A stretch of DNA of 64,000 nucleotides from Paraburkholderia megapolitana (lineage in GTDB: Bacteria > Pseudomonadota > Gammaproteobacteria > Burkholderiales > Burkholderiaceae), in contig NZ_CP041745.1 of NCBI RefSeq assembly GCF_007556815.1, positions 2,457,001-2,521,000 on the forward strand, written 5' to 3'. The notes under the pieces were generated by a model. That model was not told the origin of the DNA, did not search any database, and saw nothing but the letters and a program-made list of their open reading frames with translations. Below are positions 46,011 through 54,174 of the stretch, piece after piece. Numbering within the stretch: position 1 is the stretch's first letter; each line of letters opens with the position of its first letter. The position numbers were made by a program, and so were the translations under genes.

Positions 46011-47684
46011 TCATGCCGACTCATTGCGAGACGCGACCCGGCTGCCGAGCGCCGCAACGACCTGCTGCACAACCTCGTCCCAATCGCCGGGACGGCTCTG
46101 ACGAAACAGATGCAGCGCCTGCGGATACCACGGCGAATCGCTGCGCGGCTGCATCCAGCGCCAGTCTGTCCAGTACTTCGACAGCAGCACCCAGCACGGT
46201 TTGCCGAGCGCACCGGCCAGATGGGCGACCGCGGTATCGACTGTGATGACCAGATCCAGTTGGGCAATCACGGCCGCCGTGTCCGCAAAGTCCGCGAGAT
46301 CGGGCCCGACTGGAACGACCGGCTGATGCGCGGGCGCGCGCGCAGCTTCTTCCTCTGCCGCGCCCTTCTGCAGGCTCACGAAACGCACGCCCGGCACCGA
46401 CCATAACGGCGCGAGCGTCGCAAGGCCCGGTAGCGACCGGGCGTCGTCGTTCTGATGCCCCGTGAAGCCACGCCAGACGAGGCCGACCTTGAAGCCCTCG
46501 GCGGGCAGGCGGTCGCGCCAGCGCTCGAGTCGTCCGGGCGGCACACGCAGATACGGCAAAGACGCGGGAATCGTGTCGAGCGTCGTACCGAGAAGCATCG
46601 GCAGACTCATGAAGAACGACCAGTAGTCGTACGTGCGCGCCGGCTTGAGCGACGTCGTAACTTCGTCGACTCCATCGACCGTCGCGAGCAACGCCGCGAG
46701 CGGTTCCGGGCAAATCAATGCGAGATGCTTGACACCTTGTGCCTTCAGCAGCGGCACATAGCGCACGAACTGAAGGTAGTCGCCGTAACCCTGCTCCGGC
46801 CAGATCACGAGCGACTTGCCGGTCAGCGCTTGCCCCTGCCACCGCGGGTAGTCGAGCTGCGGGACATCGGTACGCGTATTTCTGCCTGCATGGTAGCGAA
46901 ACTCACCGTGCGGCCAGCCCTCTTCGTAGCGCCCCTGACCGAGCAACAGTATCGAGAGGTTCCAGTGGGCATCGGCGAAATCCGGCCTGCGCTCGAGCGC
47001 TTCGTGGTACATCGCCTCGGCTTGTGCCGGACGCTCGAGCAGTCTGAGCGCCGTGCCGAGATCGTTGCGCGCGTCGACATGCGCGGGATCGATTGCGAGT
47101 GTCTGGCGCAAGGCGAGTTCGGCTTCCTCGATGCGATCGGTGCGCAACATCAGCAGGCCGAGGTTGTAGTGTGCGTGCACATAGTGCGGATCGATTTCGA
47201 GCACCCGGCGATACACCGCATACGCATCGGAAAACCGTTTGTCGCGCACGTAGATCGTGCCGAGATTGTTCAGTGCACCGGTTGCATGGGGATCGATTTC
47301 GACTGCGTGCAGAAACGCCGCTTCCGCTTCGTCGAAGCGCTGACGCTCCATCAGCACGTTACCGAGGTTGTAGTGACCCGGCACGTGGCGCGGCCCAAGT
47401 TCTACTGCGCGGCGGCACATTGCTTCGGCTTCTGCGAGACGGCCTTGCTTGGCGAGCAGATTGCCGAGGTTCGCGAGATACACGGGGTCTTCGCTCTGCG
47501 CGATTGCCTGACGCATCAGCGCCTCGCCACTGGCCGGATCGCCCGCGTCGGCGCGTAGCAGGCCGAGTAGATGCAGCGCGTCGGCATGCTGCGGCTCTTG
47601 GGCGAGCACCTGAAGATAGCCGTCGGTAGCTTCCTGGAAACGGCCGGCCTGATGCGCGGCGTATGCAGACAGGAAAAGAGACAT
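46011..47684 (-). CDS. TPR-repeat protein with glycosyltransferase-like domain
   Basis: The 557-residue protein starts with about seven tetratricopeptide repeats (residues 5-245), visible as 34-residue blocks with the pattern ALNNLGTIYVRDKRFSDAYAVYRRVLEIDP. The second half (about 280-557) resembles family 9/41-type glycosyltransferases: VIWPEQGYGDYLQFVRYVPLL, then KVGLVWRGFTGHQND and VITVDTAVAHLAGALGKPCWVLL. Such proteins glycosylate proteins or act on cell-surface sugars. No signal peptide is seen. It appears to be first in a transcript with the esterase and the cyclic phosphodiesterase gene. Confidence 0.85.
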   Translation of the reverse strand: MSLFLSAYAAHQAGRFQEATDGYLQVLAQEPQHADALHLLGLLRADAGDPASGEALMRQAIAQSEDPVYLANLGNLLAKQGRLAEAEAMCRRAVELGPRHVPGHYNLGNVLMERQRFDEAEAAFLHAVEIDPHATGALNNLGTIYVRDKRFSDAYAVYRRVLEIDPHYVHAHYNLGLLMLRTDRIEEAELALRQTLAIDPAHVDARNDLGTALRLLERPAQAEAMYHEALERRPDFADAHWNLSILLLGQGRYEEGWPHGEFRYHAGRNTRTDVPQLDYPRWQGQALTGKSLVIWPEQGYGDYLQFVRYVPLLKAQGVKHLALICPEPLAALLATVDGVDEVTTSLKPARTYDYWSFFMSLPMLLGTTLDTIPASLPYLRVPPGRLERWRDRLPAEGFKVGLVWRGFTGHQNDDARSLPGLATLAPLWSVPGVRFVSLQKGAAEEEAARAPAHQPVVPVGPDLADFADTAAVIAQLDLVITVDTAVAHLAGALGKPCWVLLSKYWTDWRWMQPRSDSPWYPQALHLFRQSRPGDWDEVVQQVVAALGSRVASRNESA

Positions 47685-47736
47685 GAATGGAGTAAGCGGC
47701 TTCGATCAGGGGAGTCGTGAAACGGTGCAGCCATTT

Positions 47737-47758
47737 ATCCGCGTCGATATTCGCGGAT
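47737..47758. promoter_or_regulatory. 7-bp inverted repeat in the promoter of the TPR gene
   Basis: ATCCGCG (47737-47743) and CGCGGAT (47752-47758) are perfect arms around an 8-base loop. It lies 53-74 bases upstream of the TPR gene start on the minus strand. A regulator site is plausible; none is known to me. Confidence 0.35.
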
Positions 47759-47883
47759 GCGTGAAGTCTAGCAGTAGATGTGCGATGTGTTGCTCAACGC
47801 CGCATGCAGTCACAAAACTTCAAAATCGGGGACTAGCGGTGCAATTTTCTAAAAGCGGCGCAACAAGCACACGGCAAGGCTAA

Positions 47884-48312
47884 TCAATCCGCGTCAGGCG
47901 TGGCTTTCTGTTGCGCCTGACGCTGCAGGCGGGACAACTGCGCCAGCGCATCCGCTGCAGATTCGACGGGCACAAAAATATGGTCGTGAAAAGCCGCTGC
48001 GACCACGTTGCAACTGATACCCGCGTCACCGAGTGCTTGCGCGAACGCCGCGGTCAAGCCCACCGCGTGCAGGTCGGAATGCACGGTGAGCGTAATCCAC
48101 GCGGCACGAAACAGTACCGGTAGTCCCGCTCGTTGCGCCGTTGCTTCGTCGACGATCAGTGTCAGTCCCTCTTGCTCGCGAAATGTCGCGAGCGGAGTCA
48201 GTGTTTTGATATCGGCATCGAGTGGAACGGACGAATACACGTAGACGCCCTCGTTTAACTCAGGGCGTATCGATGCGAGCAGCTTGTCGAGATCGGTGAT
48301 GGGTTGGCTCAA
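47884..48312 (-). CDS. ACT domain protein (DUF2241 type)
   Basis: At 142 residues it consists of two ACT-like halves. Family features are NEGVYVYSSVP near residue 20, LTLIVDEATAQRAGL, and ITLTVHSDLHAVGLTAAFAQALGDAGISCNVVAAAFHDHIFVPVE in the second half. Such proteins bind amino acids or other small ligands. Its partner is unknown. It follows the DJ-1 family gene by 63 bases on the same strand. Confidence 0.82.
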   Translation of the reverse strand: MSQPITDLDKLLASIRPELNEGVYVYSSVPLDADIKTLTPLATFREQEGLTLIVDEATAQRAGLPVLFRAAWITLTVHSDLHAVGLTAAFAQALGDAGISCNVVAAAFHDHIFVPVESAADALAQLSRLQRQAQQKATPDAD

Positions 48313-48375
48313 AGGTTTCTCTGTGCAGGTTGAATCACGCTACGCGCACGGGCGCTCTCACGGGCGCTCTGTTTG

Positions 48376-48978
48376 TCAGCCCGGGAGATACGGCGCAATG
48401 TTCGCCAGCGCGCGCTCCACGTAGACCTCTTTCTCCCCGACCGGCGCGACATAATGGATCGCGCTGCGCGCCGCGTCGACACCTTCCAGTCGCGCGATGA
48501 ACCAGGCGGCCAGATACTGCGACGACAGGCACCCGCCCGCGGTCGCCACATTTCCCTTCGCGACGAACGGCTGATTGAGCACGGCCACGCCCGCTTCCTC
48601 GACCCACGGCCGGGTGGTCAGGTCCGTGCACGCTGGAACGTCACCCAGCAAGCCCAGCTTCGCGAACATGAGCGTGCCCGAGCACTGCGCACCGAGCAAC
48701 TGGCGCGTCGGATCGAACTTCAATTGCGACATCAACGCGGTGTCGGCGACGATTTCGCGGGTTCGTACGCCGCTGCCGGCGAGTACTGCGTCGGCGTCGC
48801 ATGCTTCCTCTAGCGACGCTTGCGCCTCGACCACCACGCCGTTCATCGAACGTACTTTGGCCGATGGACTGGCGATCGACACGCGCCACCCCGGCTTCTT
48901 GACGCGGTTCAGGATGTTCAGCGCGATCAGCGAGTCGAGTTCGTTGAAACCTTCGAAGGTCAGGATGGCGATATGCAT
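48376..48978 (-). CDS. DJ-1/PfpI family protein
   Basis: The 200-residue protein has the class I glutamine amidotransferase-like fold. The nucleophile Cys lies in LLGAQCSGTLMFAKLG (about residue 99) and an acidic residue in GFNELDSLIALNIL near the start. Members are glyoxalases, isonitrile hydratases or chaperones, and the sequence does not decide. It precedes the ACT protein gene and follows the GNAT gene by 75 bases on the same strand. Confidence 0.85.
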   Translation of the reverse strand: MHIAILTFEGFNELDSLIALNILNRVKKPGWRVSIASPSAKVRSMNGVVVEAQASLEEACDADAVLAGSGVRTREIVADTALMSQLKFDPTRQLLGAQCSGTLMFAKLGLLGDVPACTDLTTRPWVEEAGVAVLNQPFVAKGNVATAGGCLSSQYLAAWFIARLEGVDAARSAIHYVAPVGEKEVYVERALANIAPYLPG

Positions 48979-49053
48979 GAGGATCTCGTGCTAAGCGTGC
49001 CGTTGTGTTGCGTCATCGTAAAGCCGACCGCCGATACATTCAAACAATTGCGA

Positions 49054-49599
49054 TTACTTCCACTCCCGCCGCAGAAGCCCATAGACCCACGAATCCGATA
49101 CCTCGCCATTCACGATGCACGCTTCGCGCAACGTGCCTTCGCGGACAAATCCGAGCTTCTCCAGCACGCGGCCCGATGCCGTGTTGCGCGTGTCCGCCTC
49201 GGACTGAACACGGTTCAGGTCCAGCGTATCGAAGGCCCACTGCAACACCGCGCCGGCCGCTTCGGTGGCAAAGCCCTGGCCCCATGCCGAATCATCGAGG
49301 CAGTAACCCATCTTCGCGCTGCGATAGTCCGGATTCCAGCGGAACAGACCACACCAGCCGATGAACACGCCGTCGGCGGCACGCTCGATGGCGAGCCGCG
49401 CGCCGGTGCCTTCCTGCTCGAACTGCCGGCAAACCTCGATGAAGCGCTCTGCCTGCTCGCGTGTTTTCCAGGGCGGCGCGTCCCAGTAGCGCAGCACGTA
49501 CGGGCTGCTATGCAGCGCAAAGATCGCATCCGTATCGGCTTGCGTGAAAGGACGCAATAGCAGACGGGCGGTGTGCAGTGTCGGGGTGGGTAAGGACAT
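49054..49599 (-). CDS. GNAT family N-acetyltransferase (RimJ/RimL type)
   Basis: The product has 181 residues from ATG 49599 (SLPTPTLHTARLLLRPF). An ATG at 49611 overlapping the TetR stop codon (TAATG) would add four residues and cannot be excluded. Sequence features of the RimJ-type branch are TARLLLRPFTQADTDAIF, the acetyl-CoA loop DDSAWGQGFATEAAGAVL and NTASGRVLEKLGFVREG. It may acetylate a protein N-terminus or a small molecule. The TAATG junction suggests it is co-expressed with the TetR-like repressor. Confidence 0.85.
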   Translation of the reverse strand: MSLPTPTLHTARLLLRPFTQADTDAIFALHSSPYVLRYWDAPPWKTREQAERFIEVCRQFEQEGTGARLAIERAADGVFIGWCGLFRWNPDYRSAKMGYCLDDSAWGQGFATEAAGAVLQWAFDTLDLNRVQSEADTRNTASGRVLEKLGFVREGTLREACIVNGEVSDSWVYGLLRREWK

Positions 49600-49610
49600 A
49601 CCGGTAACCA

Positions 49611-50201
49611 TTAACTGTTGCGAAGACCGTTGATTATCAGACCCAGTCCAAATTCAAAGGCCACGTCGGGATCGATGGGACTTATCGCTGAGCCGGGCTG
49701 TGCTGCCGCGGTGTTCCTGTCCGTATCGGATGACGCACCGCCCGTGTCACGCGCCTGCTCTTCCAGCACGCAACCGAGCGTGAACTGACCCGCCGCCAGC
49801 AACGCCATCTGGGCGTCCGGTTCGCTGAAACCTGCACGCACAAGGTAGGCCACTTTCGGCACTATCCGCGCCAGCTCGTCCTGGTTCGGCGTGGTCCCCG
49901 CATGCAGCAGTGCGCCGTCACGATAAGTCAGAAGCGCACTGCGGAAGCTGCGCGCGTTATCGGCAAACCAGGCCGGCCAGTCTGCGCTGTCCTCGGGCAC
50001 GTCGAGCGTGTGGTGCCGCGTCAGCACCAAAGAGGCCATCTCGGCAAGAAGCGCCGACTTGTCGCGGAAATGCCAGTAGAGCGTTGCCGACTCCACACCG
50101 AGTTTCTCGGCAAGACGCCTTGTCGACAGGCCGTCCAGCCCAACTACGTCGAGGAGTTCCAGCGCCGCACTCACCACTTCGTCACGTCGAATTTTTGCCA
50201 C
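49611..50201 (-). CDS. TetR-class tetracycline repressor homologue
   Basis: This 196-residue repressor resembles classical TetR itself, not only the broad family. The helix-turn-helix GLSTRRLAEKLGVESATLYWHFRDK (about 24-48) keeps the TetR(B) positions T27, R28, T40, Y42, H44 and K48, with Q38 and P39 changed to S and A. Positions that bind Mg-tetracycline in TetR also line up without gaps: H64, N82, F86, H100, T103, P105 and E147; R104 and Q116 differ. It diverges from an FAD monooxygenase gene over a tetO1-like operator. Tetracycline or a related aromatic polyketide is the likely inducer, by inference. Confidence 0.88.
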   Translation of the reverse strand: MAKIRRDEVVSAALELLDVVGLDGLSTRRLAEKLGVESATLYWHFRDKSALLAEMASLVLTRHHTLDVPEDSADWPAWFADNARSFRSALLTYRDGALLHAGTTPNQDELARIVPKVAYLVRAGFSEPDAQMALLAAGQFTLGCVLEEQARDTGGASSDTDRNTAAAQPGSAISPIDPDVAFEFGLGLIINGLRNS

Positions 50202-50203
50202 GC

Positions 50204-50233
50204 TTGATTTTCTCTATCATTGATAGATATACT
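50204..50233 (+). promoter_or_regulatory. Probable promoter of the FAD monooxygenase gene
   Basis: A -35 candidate TTGATT (50204-50209) and a -10 candidate TATACT (50228-50233) are 18 bases apart. The first tetO-like operator fills the spacer and the second follows the -10 box, so repressor binding would block polymerase. Confidence 0.5.
50214..50226. promoter_or_regulatory. tetO1-like operator
   Basis: CTATCA-T-TGATAG is a perfect 6-bp inverted repeat. With its flanks it reads CTCTATCATTGATAGA (50212-50227), identical over those 16 bases to the core of Tn10 tetO1 as I recall it. It lies between the divergent TetR-like gene and the FAD monooxygenase gene. Confidence 0.75.
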
Positions 50234-50244
50234 TATCGCCGATA
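50234..50244. promoter_or_regulatory. Second tetO-like operator
   Basis: TATCG-C-CGATA is a perfect 5-bp inverted repeat, resembling the tet operator with central changes. Its centre is 19 bp from that of the first operator. A pair of operators between divergent genes is the Tn10 layout, although the spacing here is shorter. Confidence 0.5.
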
Positions 50245-50268
50245 GACTTTAGCACGAGGGAGTCAACC

Positions 50269-51894
50269 ATGCCTGTTTCCCCTATCCGCACATCGGTGCT
50301 CATCGTCGGTGGTGGGCTGGTCGGGCTGTCCGCCGGCCTGTTCCTGCAGCGTCTGGGTGTTCCCTTCATCCTCGTCGAGAAAAACGAGGGGGTTTCGCCA
50401 CTACCGCGTGCCCGTGGCATCCACTTGCGCACGATGGAGCTGTTTCGTCAGGTCGGCGTTGAGGACGCGGTCAAGGCAGCAGCGGCTGCGGCCTGGAAGC
50501 AAGGGGCGTTCGGTGGCGCGCGACGCGGGGAAACGCTGATCAACGCGGAATCGATCGTCGACGTCGCAACGATGCGCTCGAAGATAGCGGCGGCCGGTGC
50601 CTCGCCGTCGAGCTTCGGTGCGTGCCCGCAGACGCTGATCGAGCCAATAGTGCGCCAGCACCTGGAAACGCGCGGCGGCAATGTGCGCTTCGGTCATGAA
50701 CTCGTGTCGTTCGCCGAGTCCGGGTCCGGCGACGTCGTGGTCGCCACCGTACGTGCCAAAGATGGGCTGGAGACGACCATCGAGGCCAATTGGCTGCTCG
50801 CTGCCGACGGAGGGCGCAGCTTCGTGCGCAGACAGCTGGGTATCGGCATGAGCGAGACGCCCGCCCCCCAGCATCTGGTCAATATCTTCTTTCGCGCCGA
50901 TCTGGCTCAGGCCGTGGAGGGCCGCACTTTCAGCCAGTGCGAAATCGCGAACGAGAAGGTGCGCGGCCTGTTCCTCGCGATGAACAACACGGACAAGTGG
51001 TCGTTCCACCTCGAATACGATCCGGCGCAAGGGCCGCCGGCTGACAGCGCGTTGCCCGATCTGGTTCGGGCCGCGATCGGCCTCGCCGATGTCGATATCG
51101 AGATCCTGAGCCATGGCAGGTGGAGTACTGGGGTGTCGATTGCGGAGCGCTATCGGGTGGGTCGCGCTTTCCTGTGCGGCGACGCTGCGCACCTGATGCC
51201 GCCGTGGGGCGGCTTCAACGCCACGACCGGCATTGCGGATGCCCACAATCTCGCGTGGAAAATCGCTGCCACGCTGCGCAGTGAGGCGGGACCGGCGCTG
51301 CTCGACAGTTATGAGAGCGAGCGGCGGCCGCTGGCTGTGCGCAATGGCCATCAGGCGTTGTTGCGCTCGGATTTCGATGCGCGCTTTGGCATGGAAACCC
51401 CCGCCAACCGGGGGTTTTTTGCGGATCTGCTCGATTCCGGCGCCTTGTTGCTGCGGCATCGCTATCTCGATGCAAATATGTCGTCTGCCGGCGATACATC
51501 GGAGTTGGTCGCTCATCTGCAGGCGCAGACGGGGACGCGCTTCCCGCACGCCTGGATTCGACATAACGATCAACGGATCTCGACGCTGGATCTGTTCGGC
51601 GACAGCTATGTGTTGCTGGCTGGCCCAAAGGCGTCGGTGCAAGCGTCGAGTCGCCCTTCCCTGGACTCACGCACACCTGTCACCTATGTCGTTGGCAAGG
51701 ATTTCGCATTCGTCGATGACGAGGACAGCTGGTACACGTTGACGTGTCTGCCCGACGACGGCGTGGTGACTGTGCGGCCAGATGGATTTGTGCAGGAGCG
51801 CTCGGACGATGCGCTCGATCAGGGTATAAGGCGTTTCCGGAAGAACACGACTCGCTCGGTTTCTTCAAAGCCGAGTGCTCGATGCAATGCTTGA
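50269..51894 (+). CDS. FAD-dependent aromatic monooxygenase, candidate drug-modifying enzyme
   Basis: The 541-residue enzyme belongs to the p-hydroxybenzoate hydroxylase-type monooxygenases. Motifs are GGGLVGLSAGLFLQRLG (14-30) for FAD, the DG motif AADGGRSFVRRQLG (178-191) and GDAAHLMPPWGGFN (304-317). Length and the C-terminal thioredoxin-like part (about 430-510) match polyketide hydroxylases such as RdmE, PgaE and OxyS, or MhpA, rather than the shorter TetX. Control by a TetR-class repressor suggests a tetracycline-like or other aromatic substrate. The last 25 codons run across the end of the convergent AAC(6') gene and look unlike family sequence, so the original stop may have been lost. 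Confidence 0.85.
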   Translation: MPVSPIRTSVLIVGGGLVGLSAGLFLQRLGVPFILVEKNEGVSPLPRARGIHLRTMELFRQVGVEDAVKAAAAAAWKQGAFGGARRGETLINAESIVDVATMRSKIAAAGASPSSFGACPQTLIEPIVRQHLETRGGNVRFGHELVSFAESGSGDVVVATVRAKDGLETTIEANWLLAADGGRSFVRRQLGIGMSETPAPQHLVNIFFRADLAQAVEGRTFSQCEIANEKVRGLFLAMNNTDKWSFHLEYDPAQGPPADSALPDLVRAAIGLADVDIEILSHGRWSTGVSIAERYRVGRAFLCGDAAHLMPPWGGFNATTGIADAHNLAWKIAATLRSEAGPALLDSYESERRPLAVRNGHQALLRSDFDARFGMETPANRGFFADLLDSGALLLRHRYLDANMSSAGDTSELVAHLQAQTGTRFPHAWIRHNDQRISTLDLFGDSYVLLAGPKASVQASSRPSLDSRTPVTYVVGKDFAFVDDEDSWYTLTCLPDDGVVTVRPDGFVQERSDDALDQGIRRFRKNTTRSVSSKPSARCNA

Positions 51895-52289
51895 GCATGG
51901 GCATTGCCGACCTGTGTATCGGACGCGAATTCCATGCAGCCATGGTCAGATCCCCATTGACCGATAGCGGCACACAACGCACTCGCAATTCCTGCCCGGC
52001 GCATCTCCTGGACGACGTAAATACCTTCGAGAAACAGCACGGGTGATGTCTTGCAGCCGTTGACGTAGTCGCGACGCACCGCGGCTTCGGCAAAGCCAAT
52101 TGGTGCGTTATCGTCAGATAACACGATGAACGCCACATAGCGATGTGGGTCGGTGAGCAGTTCCTGAGCTTCGAGAAGGTGATCGTCGTCGCTGACGTGT
52201 TGCCAGAGCAGGCGTCGCAACGAACACCATGCCGAAATGTCACTGGGCAGAACCGCTCGAACCGTAAAAGAAACGTGAGGCACGCTCAA
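51819..52289 (-). CDS. Aminoglycoside 6'-N-acetyltransferase-like protein (AAC(6')-I type)
   Basis: The 156-residue GNAT protein carries marks of the AAC(6')-I group: ISAWCSLRRLLWQ near 18, IGFAEAAVRRDYVNGCKTSPVLFLEGIYV (about 63-91), and the C-terminal ALGFEETERVVFFRK. This group acetylates the 6'-amino group of aminoglycosides with acetyl-CoA. The gene ends inside the 3' end of the FAD monooxygenase gene (76-base antisense overlap). Whether it confers resistance or has a housekeeping substrate cannot be told from sequence. Confidence 0.82.
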   Translation of the reverse strand: MSVPHVSFTVRAVLPSDISAWCSLRRLLWQHVSDDDHLLEAQELLTDPHRYVAFIVLSDDNAPIGFAEAAVRRDYVNGCKTSPVLFLEGIYVVQEMRRAGIASALCAAIGQWGSDHGCMEFASDTQVGNAHAQALHRALGFEETERVVFFRKRLIP

Positions 52290-52347
52290 ACAGGTACTCC
52301 GTCAGGTTATCTACCCAGCGACGAGCCGCAACAACCCGCGCTCCCAC

Positions 52348-53121
52348 TCATTGCCCCGCTCCACGCGCATTCGCATACGTATCGCCCACCATCAGATGCA
52401 CGATCTCATCACCATTAGTCGCGGCCACGAGCCGCTCACCCGCAACCTCTCCACGCCGCAACACAACGATCCGGTCGGCAATGGCAAAGATATCGTGCAG
52501 GTTATGCGAGATCAAAATCACGGATACGCCCCGCGCTTTTAACGCGGCAATCAACTCCATCACCTTGCGCTGTTCGGGTACACCGAGCGCCGCCGTCGGC
52601 TCGTCCATGATCAGCACGCGCGCATTCCAGTAGATGGCACGACCGATTGCAATAGCCTGCCTCTGACCACCGGAGAGCATCTTCACCGGCCCTCTAAGCT
52701 TGCGCTCGGGAATCACGATATCGAGCCGCTCGAGCACTTCACGCGCGACCTCGGTCATGCGCAACCGGTCGATCACCTCAAGCCCGAACTGACGACGCGT
52801 CGGCTCGCGTCCGAGGAAGATATTGCTACCTACATCGAGGTTGTCGGCAAGCGCGAGATCCTGGTAGATCGTCTCGATCCCCTGCGCACGAGCATCCTGC
52901 GGATCACGCAGTTGCAAAGCCGCACCGTCGAACAACAACTGCCCCGCATCGGCATGATAGACACCGGAGATGATCTTGATCAGCGTCGACTTGCCCGCGC
53001 CGTTATCGCCGGCCAACGCCAGCACCTCACCGGCCATCAGTTGCAACGACACGTGCCGCAGCGCCTCCACACCGCCAAAGCGGATCGAGATGTCGCGTGC
53101 TTCGAGAATCGGCGTGCTCAT
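52348..53121 (-). CDS. Sugar ABC transporter ATP-binding protein (FrcA-like)
   Basis: The 257-residue ATPase has a single nucleotide-binding domain, unlike the double ATPase RbsA, and so resembles FrcA. Motifs are GDNGAGKST (about 38-46), MLSGGQRQAIAIGRA, VLIMDEPTAALG and the switch His in ILISHN. It overlaps the permease gene by four bases and is the last gene of a three-gene CUT2 importer operon. Confidence 0.88.
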   Translation of the reverse strand: MSTPILEARDISIRFGGVEALRHVSLQLMAGEVLALAGDNGAGKSTLIKIISGVYHADAGQLLFDGAALQLRDPQDARAQGIETIYQDLALADNLDVGSNIFLGREPTRRQFGLEVIDRLRMTEVAREVLERLDIVIPERKLRGPVKMLSGGQRQAIAIGRAIYWNARVLIMDEPTAALGVPEQRKVMELIAALKARGVSVILISHNLHDIFAIADRIVVLRRGEVAGERLVAATNGDEIVHLMVGDTYANARGAGQ

Positions 53122-54092
53122 TGCGCGCCTCCGAGCCGGTCCTTGTACTGATCGATCAGTACCGACATGATGATCACGATGCCGACCACGATAAATTGCC
53201 AGAACGCGTTGACGTCGATGAACACGAGCCCGAACTCGATCACCGCGATAATCAGCGCGCCGATCAATGTGCCGATAACGTTACCGGTCCCGCCAAACAG
53301 ACTCGCCCCGCCGATCACGACCGCCGCGATCGAATCGAGCAGCATCGGCTCACCGGCATTGGCGGCGCCCGCGGCAAAACGCGCCGTATAGACGATGCCG
53401 CCAATCGCGGCAAACGCCGCAGCGATCAGATAGATCACGAGCAGATGGCGCCTGACATTGATGCCGGCCCGAATCGCCGACTGCGGATTGCCGCCGATCG
53501 CATACGTGTACTGGCCAAAGCGCGTCTTCGACAGCACCCAGTGCATGACGAGCAGCAACACAACGGTCAGCACGACCGGCGTCCAGCCATGACCGAGCCA
53601 GACCAGACCGGCATTGTCCACGGCCACGGTCATGCCGCTCCCCGCGGCCAGAAATCCCGCGCCGCGCGCAACCCCATACATACCGAGCGTGCCGATGAAA
53701 GCAGGTACGCCGAGCCGCGCGATCAGTACGCCGTTCACGAGCCCGGGAATCGCGCACACGGCGACAGTCAGCGGAACGGAAAACAGCATGACCCACGGCG
53801 AACCGCCGCCCAGTAGCGTAAATTGCGCGACGCACACGGCGGCGAGTCCCATCACGAATCCCACCGACAGATCGATGCCCGCCGTGATAATCACAAACGT
53901 CTGGCCGATCGCGAGCAACAGCGGCGCACTGGCCGCGAGTCCGATCGATTGCAGGTTGTAGGCGTTGAAGATGAACGAGCGATGATCGGATATCTGCGCC
54001 CAGGCTTCAAAGAACACCAGTAGCGCCCCCAGGAAAAGCCAGGGCCACACCTTGCTGATCAGGGCGAGTCTATCGAGCCGTGAGTTATCCAT
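53118..54092 (-). CDS. Sugar ABC transporter permease (CUT2 family)
   Basis: I use ATG 54092 with GGAAG upstream, giving 324 residues. Eight or nine hydrophobic helices and the CUT2 segments GQTFVIITAGIDLSVGFVMGLAAVC and GGASLFGGTGNVIGTLIGALII identify a ribose/fructose-type permease. The upstream gene encodes the binding protein (82 bases away). Confidence 0.88.
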   Translation of the reverse strand: MDNSRLDRLALISKVWPWLFLGALLVFFEAWAQISDHRSFIFNAYNLQSIGLAASAPLLLAIGQTFVIITAGIDLSVGFVMGLAAVCVAQFTLLGGGSPWVMLFSVPLTVAVCAIPGLVNGVLIARLGVPAFIGTLGMYGVARGAGFLAAGSGMTVAVDNAGLVWLGHGWTPVVLTVVLLLVMHWVLSKTRFGQYTYAIGGNPQSAIRAGINVRRHLLVIYLIAAAFAAIGGIVYTARFAAGAANAGEPMLLDSIAAVVIGGASLFGGTGNVIGTLIGALIIAVIEFGLVFIDVNAFWQFIVVGIVIIMSVLIDQYKDRLGGAQ

Positions 54093-54174
54093 CGAGTCTT
54101 CCAGGAAACCGGCAGTAACGCCCGCGTACGCGCAGCGGCGCACGCGGGGCAGATTCTCGTTCGACAGCGCCTGA

